Shown: positions 13,024 through 18,387 of the stretch, one piece after another | Layout: each line of letters opens with the position of its first letter | How positions within the stretch are numbered: the first letter of the stretch is position 1 | Notes under the pieces: generated by a model | What the model saw: only the letters and a program-made list of their open reading frames with translations | The model's database searches: none | What the model was told of the DNA's origin: nothing | Made by a program: the position numbers and the translations under genes | Assembly: GCA_964512165.1 (NCBI GenBank) | Contig: CAZEHQ010000068.1 | Coordinates: 1-18,387, forward strand | DNA length: 18,387 nt | Direction of reading: 5' to 3' | Source: UBA8231 sp964512165 | GTDB taxonomy: Bacteria > Latescibacterota > UBA2968 > UBA8231

Positions 13024-14538
13024 TCAGGCCAGGATCCCGACGCGCTCCCCCCCCTCTTCCTCCCGGCCCGCCCGCAGGGTCAGGTTGAGCCGCTGCACCT
13101 CCTCCGGCTCCAGTTCCGGTAGCCGGTCCACCAGTCCCAGGAAGCGTTCGATCTCCTCCGGGGCGGCGAGTCCTTCCGCGAGCGACCGCAGCTTGCCGAT
13201 GTAGTCCGGGCGTTCGAAGGGACGCGCTCCAAGGGAGTGGGCGTTGGGGTTGTCGAGGCGCTCCACCACCTCGGAGCCGTCGGCCATTCGCACCACCACC
13301 TCGGCGCCGAACTTCCGCCGCCGGAAGTCGGACTCGTGGTAGGCCCGGGTCCACTCCTCCACCTCCTCGGTGCGCACCTTCCGCCACAGGGAGACCGTGG
13401 AGGGGCGGTTCGCCCGCTCCGGCGTGTACGAGTCGACGTGGTGCCAGCGGCCGTCCTCCCAGGCCACGGTGAGGATGTACATGGCGCTGTGGTCGAGGGT
13501 TTCCCGCGAGGCGGAAGGGTCCATCTTCTGCGGATCCCGGGACCCCGTGCCGATGACGAAGTGGGTGTGGTGGCTGGTGCGCACCACCACCTCGCGCACG
13601 GCTTCGAGGTCGAGGCCGCGGGCGTGGAGGGCGAAGCCGATGTCGACCAGGGACTGGGCCTGGTACTCGGCGGAGTGCTCCTTGGTGTAGGAGTCGAGGA
13701 TCGCCCGAAGGTGCTCACCCGGCGGCGGCAGCGAGACCTCGTACTCGGCGTCGGGACCTGAGAGGAGCCAGGCGATGACGCCGTCGCGCCCCTCGTAGAT
13801 CGGTGAGGGGGCGCGCTCTCCGAGGAGGGAGCGGCCCACCGCCTCCAGGGCGGTCTTGCCGGACTGGCCCGGGGCATACGCCTTCCAGCTGGTGATGTCC
13901 CCCTTGCGCGACTGCCGGGTCGAGCACCCGAGGTGAACGGCCTGGTTCACGGCCTGGAAGATCGTCTCCACCGGCAGCTTCAGCAGGGCGCCGACGCCGG
14001 CGGCGACGGCGGGGGCGAGGTGGGCCACGTGGTCGATCTTGTGCTCGTGGAGGCAGATGCTCCGCACCAGGGAGATCTGGGTCTCGTAGGCCACCAGGAT
14101 GCCGCGCACCAGATCGGCGCCGCCGCGGCCCGTCTGCTGGGCGGCGGCCAGCACCCCGGGGATCGTGTCGGCGGGATGAGAGTAGTCGGCGGCGAGGAAG
14201 CAGTCGTGGAAGTCGAGCTCGCGCACGGCCACGCCGTTGGCCAGGGCGGCCCACTCGCAGTGGAAGGTGCGCTCCGGCGGCAGGCCGCAGAGGCTGGCCC
14301 CCCGGCCCCCGGGGTGGGGATAGCCGAGGGCGAGGAGCCGGGCGTGGCGCACGGGGCCGCGGTCGAAGGCGGCGGCGGCGACGGCGGCGTTGTCGATGAT
14401 CCGGTTGCCGACCATCTCGGCGGCGTCGTCCTCGGCGGACGGTGCGGCGGCGGCCAGGGCGGCGATCTTCCAGGCCAGCTGCTCCCGCGGCGGCAGGACC
14501 TGACCTTCGGGGTGCGTCCGCACCCGGTGAGTGACCAT
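13024..14538 (-). CDS. MmgE/PrpD family protein
   Basis: Members include 2-methylcitrate dehydratase (PrpD), cis-aconitate decarboxylase and iminodisuccinate epimerase. The 504-residue product fits the family length (E. coli PrpD has 483). It shows the conserved core LDFHDCFLAADYSHPADTIP (108-127), with Asp109, His111, Asp112, His121 and Asp124, matching the PrpD pattern LDFNDTWLAAEWGHPSDN. The segment TRQSRKGDITSWKAYAPG (207-224) corresponds to the RKSWAAGDA region, and ETLDHSAMYILTVA occurs later. The start at 14538 has GGAG six bases upstream on the coding strand; the longer open frame would add 82 unlikely residues overlapping the next gene. No prpB or prpC neighbours exist here, so a methylcitrate role is not supported. 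Function beyond the family is open. Confidence 0.85.
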   Translation of the reverse strand: MVTHRVRTHPEGQVLPPREQLAWKIAALAAAAPSAEDDAAEMVGNRIIDNAAVAAAAFDRGPVRHARLLALGYPHPGGRGASLCGLPPERTFHCEWAALANGVAVRELDFHDCFLAADYSHPADTIPGVLAAAQQTGRGGADLVRGILVAYETQISLVRSICLHEHKIDHVAHLAPAVAAGVGALLKLPVETIFQAVNQAVHLGCSTRQSRKGDITSWKAYAPGQSGKTALEAVGRSLLGERAPSPIYEGRDGVIAWLLSGPDAEYEVSLPPPGEHLRAILDSYTKEHSAEYQAQSLVDIGFALHARGLDLEAVREVVVRTSHHTHFVIGTGSRDPQKMDPSASRETLDHSAMYILTVAWEDGRWHHVDSYTPERANRPSTVSLWRKVRTEEVEEWTRAYHESDFRRRKFGAEVVVRMADGSEVVERLDNPNAHSLGARPFERPDYIGKLRSLAEGLAAPEEIERFLGLVDRLPELEPEEVQRLNLTLRAGREEEGGERVGILA

Positions 14539-14572
14539 GGGAGCTCCAGGGTGGGGGTGAGGGGTTGCCGGG

Positions 14573-14585
14573 CCGTGATTCACGG
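14573..14585. promoter_or_regulatory. 13-bp palindrome between the two minus-strand genes
   Basis: CCGTGATTCACGG is an exact inverted repeat (six-base arms, central T). It sits 35 bases upstream of the MmgE/PrpD start and 8 bases past the glycosyltransferase stop. It could be an operator for a dimeric regulator or a short RNA hairpin. No T-run follows, so an intrinsic terminator is unlikely. The palindrome is seen; any role is inference. Confidence 0.3.
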
Positions 14586-14593
14586 TAGCGGTC

Positions 14594-16369
14594 TCATCGG
14601 CGTCCGCCCGGGGTCTGCAGGCGGGCGAAGATGTGCAGCAGTCGTTCGCGCTCACCAGGGCGCCGCACGAGGGCCTGCTCCAGGACCTGCCGGGCCGCGT
14701 CGGGGTCGCCGCGCTCGAAGTGCAGGTGCATGAGCCCGGCGTAGAGGGTTGGCAGGTGGCCGCTGGCCGACAGGGCCCGCTCATAGGCGGGGACCGCTTC
14801 GTCGAGCCGCCCGAGGGCCCTGTAGGAGTGGGCTAGGTTGACCCAGGGCTCGGGGCGGTCGGGGCGGGCCCGGGTGACGCGCTCGAAGATGACGGCGGCC
14901 CCGGCCGCATCCCCCTGCTGAGCCTGGATCGTGCCGAGATCGTTCCAGGCCTGCCAGTAGGTGGAGTCGAGCTCCACGGCCTGCGCGAGGGCTCTCGCGG
15001 CCTCGGCGGCGCGGCCCTGGCGGGAGTGGGCCTGGCCGATGTTGTAGTGGATGGCGGCGTCGCCGGCCATGTCCATGGGGCCGGCGCCGAGATTGCTGAC
15101 CAGCCCGGCAGCGGCCACGGCCGCCGCGGCCGGAAGGGCGCGACGCCAGCCGTCCTCGCGGAAGCGGTCCCACAGCCACCAGCCGGCTTGGGCGGCCAGG
15201 ACCAGCAGGACGGGGAGCATGGGCGCCCGGTAGCGCGCCGTGGGAAAGAATGCGATGATGCCCGCCGCGTAGGCGAGGACGAAGAGGGCCGCCGGGTCCA
15301 GCCCGCGGCCATGGATGGCCAGGACCAGGCCCAGGACGGCGAGAGGGGCGACGACGCCGAAGGGGAAGGCCACGACCCGCTTCCACAGGGTGGCCGCCAG
15401 GACCCCCGAGTAGTGGCGCCAGTAGTAGATGCCCTGGTTGCGGCCCTCCTCGTGGCCGTTGAGGAGGCGCAGGCTCTTGCGCGCCTGCAGCGCGGCATGG
15501 TCCAGGGGTTCGGCGCGCATGTACTCCAGGGCCCGCTTCCAGAACCAGGCGGAGCGGGCGGAGCGGTCCTCGATGCCGGCCTTCACCGGCTCGGCCACGA
15601 GATCGTCCCACTCCCACCCGGGGCGGATCTTCACCAGGCGCTCGTGGTCGGCGCTGTTGCCGATGTGGAAGTTGATGCCCGAGTTGTAGGAGATGAGCAC
15701 CGGCTCGCCGCCGATGGCGTAGTTGCGCCAGGCCACGGGCAGGATCGCCGCGGCGATGCCGAGGAGGAAGAGGACGGCGGCGCGCGCCGAGGGGCCCTTC
15801 CAGGCGATCCAGGCCGCCGCCAGAAGGCAGAAGCCGAGGACCGTCGGCACCGCCAGGGCCGCGAGGCCGTACACCAGACCCGCCGGGAGGAAGGCCGCCG
15901 GCGCACCCCGCCGCCGCGCGCGCAGTAGCAGCAGCAGGCCCGACAGGCCGAGGACGGTGGCCAGGCTCGCCGGCAGGATCTCGGCGTCGAAGTAGATCAG
16001 GGGGCCGCAGAGGCTGGCCGCCAGGCCCGCGGTGAGACCCACCCTGGGCCCGAAGAGGCGGGTCCCCAGCAGGCAGGTGAGGGCGCAGGCAAAAGCGCCC
16101 CACAGTGCCTGCATCCAGCGCACGGCGTGGAAGAAGGAGTCGGGGAAGGCGGCCTTCACCAGCCCCAGCACGTAGGGATAGAGGGGCGCCTGCCAGAAGG
16201 CGGGCCGGTCGCGGCCGAGCCAGTCGCCGGCGGCCAGGGCCTCGGCGTGGGCCACGTAGGTCATGCCGTCCACCGCCGGCTCGTCGTAGAGCGGGCTCGA
16301 CGCCATCTGCCAGGCGTGCAGGAGGCGCAGCACCAGCGCAAGAAGGAAGACGCCGATGAAGGGCCTCAT
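14594..16369 (-). CDS. GT-C (GT39/PMT-like) membrane glycosyltransferase with C-terminal TPRs
   Basis: The 591-residue protein combines a polytopic membrane half with a TPR half. Hydrophobic segments lie at about 4-18, 87-103, 112-127, 135-149, 160-189, 197-213, 333-352, 359-376, 384-400 and 411-424. A first-loop acidic pair, Asp29-Glu30 (LYDEP), matches the catalytic loop of PMT/ArnT-type glycosyltransferases that use polyprenyl-phosphate sugars. ARYRAPMLPVLLVLAAQ (378-394) is typical of the last membrane region. About four TPR units follow (437-585), for example AIHYNIGQAHSRQGRAAEAA and WVNLAHSYRALGRLDEAV. The start is ATG 16369, with GTGAGG six bases upstream. It probably shares a transcript with the MmgE/PrpD gene, 55 bases downstream. 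The sugar and acceptor are unknown. Confidence 0.8.
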   Translation of the reverse strand: MRPFIGVFLLALVLRLLHAWQMASSPLYDEPAVDGMTYVAHAEALAAGDWLGRDRPAFWQAPLYPYVLGLVKAAFPDSFFHAVRWMQALWGAFACALTCLLGTRLFGPRVGLTAGLAASLCGPLIYFDAEILPASLATVLGLSGLLLLLRARRRGAPAAFLPAGLVYGLAALAVPTVLGFCLLAAAWIAWKGPSARAAVLFLLGIAAAILPVAWRNYAIGGEPVLISYNSGINFHIGNSADHERLVKIRPGWEWDDLVAEPVKAGIEDRSARSAWFWKRALEYMRAEPLDHAALQARKSLRLLNGHEEGRNQGIYYWRHYSGVLAATLWKRVVAFPFGVVAPLAVLGLVLAIHGRGLDPAALFVLAYAAGIIAFFPTARYRAPMLPVLLVLAAQAGWWLWDRFREDGWRRALPAAAAVAAAGLVSNLGAGPMDMAGDAAIHYNIGQAHSRQGRAAEAARALAQAVELDSTYWQAWNDLGTIQAQQGDAAGAAVIFERVTRARPDRPEPWVNLAHSYRALGRLDEAVPAYERALSASGHLPTLYAGLMHLHFERGDPDAARQVLEQALVRRPGERERLLHIFARLQTPGGRR

Positions 16370-16455
16370 TCAGGCCTCACCCCGGGCTCCGGCCCCCAAA
16401 TCCGGCTATATTCACCCGCTTTGCGAGCACTTCCGGGGAGGGGACCCCACGGCCC
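16370..16455. promoter_or_regulatory. Divergent intergenic region with possible promoter
   Basis: These 86 bases separate two divergent genes, so promoters for both should lie here or just inside the genes. The only AT-rich patch is GGCTATATTCA, with a possible -10 TATATT at 16407-16412 for the plus-strand gene; no good -35 is found 16-18 bases before it. A GGGGAGGGG run (16435-16443) may serve as a distant ribosome-binding site for ATG 16456. The minus-strand promoter is not evident. Confidence 0.35.
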
Positions 16456-18387
16456 ATGCCGAAGCAGTCCGAGAGCATCTTCACCCTGCGCGCCCTGCTG
16501 GTGGGATCCATCGGCGCCTTCATCGTCTCGGCGGGCACGGCGTACGGGGCCCTCTACCTGAAGGGCTCCCTCATGTCCACGGGCACGAGCATGCCCGGCG
16601 CCGTCTTCGTCCTCTTCCTCATCACCCTGCTGGTGAATCCCGCCCTCAAGCTGATCTCTCCGGGCGCGGGTCTGCGGCGGGGCGAGCTGCTCCTCATCTA
16701 CGTCATGCTCGTCATGGCCTCGCCCCTGCCGCGACTGTTCGTCTACAAGTTCGTCTGCTCCCTGACCTACCCCTTCTACTACGCCACCCCGGAGAACGAC
16801 TGGCGCAACATCGTCCTGCCGCACCTGCCCGACTGGATCGTACCCCATTCGCCCGAGCTGGTGCAGCTGTTCTTCGAGGGCGTCGCCCAGGGCCAGGAGA
16901 TCCCGTGGGGTCCCTGGCTGCGCGTCTTCGCCGCCTGGATGCCCTTCATCTGGGCCTTGTTCCTGGTGATGATCGCCTCCATGGTGATCCTGCGGCGCCA
17001 GTGGGTGGAGAACGAGCGCCTCATCTTTCCCCTCCTCCAGGTGCCGCTGGCCATGGTCGGCGAGGACGGCGACAAGGGGAGGCTCGGGCGGTTCTACAAG
17101 GACCCGGTCATGTGGGCGGGCTTCGCCGTGCCGGCCCTCTACGGAACCCTCCACGGTCTCTACAACTACTTCCCCGGTATCGTCGCCGTCGCCACCCGGG
17201 TCGATCCGATCCACTTCACCCTCCCCGTCTTCGACGGCGTCCACGACCTCTACTTCCTCCTGCGCTTCAATATCCTGGGGTTCTTCTACTTCCTCAAGAC
17301 GGACATCGCCTTCAGCATCTGGTTCTTCAACCTCCTCTCCTTCGTGGCGCGGGGGGTCTTCGCCCGCCTGGGCATCGGCATCACGGAGACCGGCATGGTG
17401 GCCACCGAGGACGTGGGCCACGCCGTGCCCGACCTGATCCTCGCCTACCAGGCCATGGGCGGCATGCTGGCCCTGTTCTTCGGAGGTTTGTGGATGGGGC
17501 GGACCCATCTCAAAGCGGTCTTCCGCAAGGCCCTCTACGGCGATCCCGGCGTCGACGACAGCGATGAGATCCTCTCCTACCGGGCTGCCGTGATCATCCT
17601 GGTGACGGGCTGCCTGGTCATGGTGGGCTGGCTGGCCCTCGCCGGTCTGCCCGTCATCTACGGGATCGCCCTCATCTTCCTCGTGGGGGTCCTGCTCGTC
17701 GGCTACTCCCGCATCGTCGCCGAGGGCGGGCTCTCCGACGGCGCGCCTCCCGTGGTCCCGGCGGGGATCATGGCCTCCCTCATCGGCTCGGCGAGGCTGG
17801 GGGAGCCGAGCATGGTGATCCTCGGCCTCTGCATCTGGTGGTCGGAGGGCCGCAACTTCGTCATGACCTCGGCGGCCCAGTCGCTGCGCCTCAGCGACGA
17901 CATGAAGCCCTTCTCCAGGCGGCCCCTGTTCTGGGTCATGGTGGCGGCCGTGGCCATCGCCTTCTTCGGGGCCGTGTGGACGATCATGGAGCTGGGCCAC
18001 GCCTCGGGGGCGATCAATCTCTACCGGCCCTACGGCGGCGGCTACGACTTCGCCGAGCGCATGATCCGCACGCCCACGGGGCCGCAGCTGCTGACCTGGC
18101 TCCACATCGGCGCGGGAAGCCTCATCATGGGCGGTCTCATGCTGGCGCGGGCGGTCTTCCTGTGGTGGCCCCTGCACCCCATCGGCTACGTCGTCGGGCC
18201 GGTGTGGATCCTGGACCATCTGTGGTTCAACATGTTCCTCGCCTGGCTGGTGAAGGTCATCGTCCTGCGCTACGGCGGCGTGCGCCTCTACCTGCGCACC
18301 CGGCCCTTCTTCCTCGGCCTCATCCTCGGCTTCGTGGTCCCGGGCGGGATCTACCTGATCATCGACCACTTCACAGGCATGGTGGGC
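16456..18387 (+). CDS. DUF6785/DUF6784 family polytopic membrane protein, 3' end cut by window
   Basis: The frame from ATG 16456 is open to the window end (644 residues, no stop). It is very hydrophobic, with roughly a dozen membrane segments. Features I associate with the DUF6785 family are RRQWVENERLIFPLLQVPLA (residues 180-199), LKTDIAFSIWFF, AMGGMLALFFGGLWMGRTHLK and YSRIVAEGGLSDG. From His574, HPIGYVVGPVWILDHLWFN and LRYGGVRLYLRTRPFFLGLI resemble the C-terminal DUF6784 domain, so only a few residues are probably missing. These proteins are recalled mainly from planctomycetes and uncultured lineages and have no established function; the fold may resemble oligopeptide-type transporters, but I cannot verify that. 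It diverges from the glycosyltransferase gene. Confidence 0.78.
   Translation, partial: MPKQSESIFTLRALLVGSIGAFIVSAGTAYGALYLKGSLMSTGTSMPGAVFVLFLITLLVNPALKLISPGAGLRRGELLLIYVMLVMASPLPRLFVYKFVCSLTYPFYYATPENDWRNIVLPHLPDWIVPHSPELVQLFFEGVAQGQEIPWGPWLRVFAAWMPFIWALFLVMIASMVILRRQWVENERLIFPLLQVPLAMVGEDGDKGRLGRFYKDPVMWAGFAVPALYGTLHGLYNYFPGIVAVATRVDPIHFTLPVFDGVHDLYFLLRFNILGFFYFLKTDIAFSIWFFNLLSFVARGVFARLGIGITETGMVATEDVGHAVPDLILAYQAMGGMLALFFGGLWMGRTHLKAVFRKALYGDPGVDDSDEILSYRAAVIILVTGCLVMVGWLALAGLPVIYGIALIFLVGVLLVGYSRIVAEGGLSDGAPPVVPAGIMASLIGSARLGEPSMVILGLCIWWSEGRNFVMTSAAQSLRLSDDMKPFSRRPLFWVMVAAVAIAFFGAVWTIMELGHASGAINLYRPYGGGYDFAERMIRTPTGPQLLTWLHIGAGSLIMGGLMLARAVFLWWPLHPIGYVVGPVWILDHLWFNMFLAWLVKVIVLRYGGVRLYLRTRPFFLGLILGFVVPGGIYLIIDHFTGMVG

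Noticed and set aside
13015..13030. Bidirectional terminator between the converging genes
   Set aside because: Only a four-base stem (CCTG/CAGG around CGGT) with no T-run on either strand; too weak to call.
16366..18369. Minus-strand open frame of 667 codons opposite the DUF6785 gene
   Set aside because: Its product is almost all Asp, Glu, His, Gln, Gly and Arg. That is what the reverse complement of hydrophobic membrane codons gives in GC-rich DNA. The plus-strand frame has family motifs and is the real gene.
1..18387. CRISPR arrays, insertion sequences, tRNA or rRNA genes
   Set aside because: I saw no direct-repeat series, transposase motifs with terminal repeats, or tRNA/rRNA-like sequence in either strand by reading; a covariance-model scan was not possible.

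Overview
The window is a very GC-rich (about 70 % by eye), gene-dense bacterial segment with almost no intergenic space and many GTG or TTG starts. It contains a 10-base run of N (10707-10716), so it comes from a draft scaffold, probably metagenomic. The gene content suggests a didermic, possibly uncultivated lineage: a type II fatty acid cluster running into rnc, a membrane-anchored PpiD-like chaperone, a TPR-tailed GT-C glycosyltransferase and a DUF6785/DUF6784 membrane protein. I cannot name a phylum with confidence. An FCB, Latescibacterota or planctomycete-like origin is only a guess.

Region 1 (13-5926) is the fatty acid block fabH-fabD-fabG-acpP-fabF, followed by rnc and a LipM-type octanoyltransferase. 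The genes overlap or nearly abut. The one sizeable gap, before acpP, holds an AT-rich island that could be an acpP promoter. A perfect 9-bp inverted repeat at the fabF/rnc junction encloses the likely rnc ribosome-binding site and start codon. LipM would draw octanoyl-ACP made by the upstream enzymes.

Region 2 (5923-10697) continues on the same strand with two oligopeptide-type ABC ATPases (oppD, oppF) without permease or binding-protein genes, a PpiD-like periplasmic chaperone, and a beta-hydroxyacid dehydrogenase (GarR/GlxR type).

Region 3 (10698-13014) starts with the assembly gap. The 66 bases after the Ns are a degraded, gap-free, in-phase copy of an internal piece of the dehydrogenase gene 511 bases upstream. 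All its differences are transversions, which points to an assembly or sequencing artefact. Then come an NAD kinase whose N-terminus is lost to the gap and two adjacent extended-SDR (epimerase-like) genes, the first lacking the catalytic lysine.

Region 4 (13024-16369) is on the minus strand: a GT-C glycosyltransferase with C-terminal TPRs upstream, then a MmgE/PrpD-family protein. It converges on region 3 with 9 bases between stop codons.

Region 5 (16456-18387) is a plus-strand DUF6785/DUF6784 polytopic membrane protein that runs off the window, diverging from the glycosyltransferase across an 86-bp intergenic stretch.

Most of the window is ordinary housekeeping. I found no CRISPR array, insertion sequence, tRNA, rRNA or convincing intrinsic terminator. 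No stretch over 300 bases lacks a gene. I do not see a clearly new biological system; the items most worth checking are the gap-flanking echo, the rnc hairpin, the fab-lipM linkage and the SDR pair.
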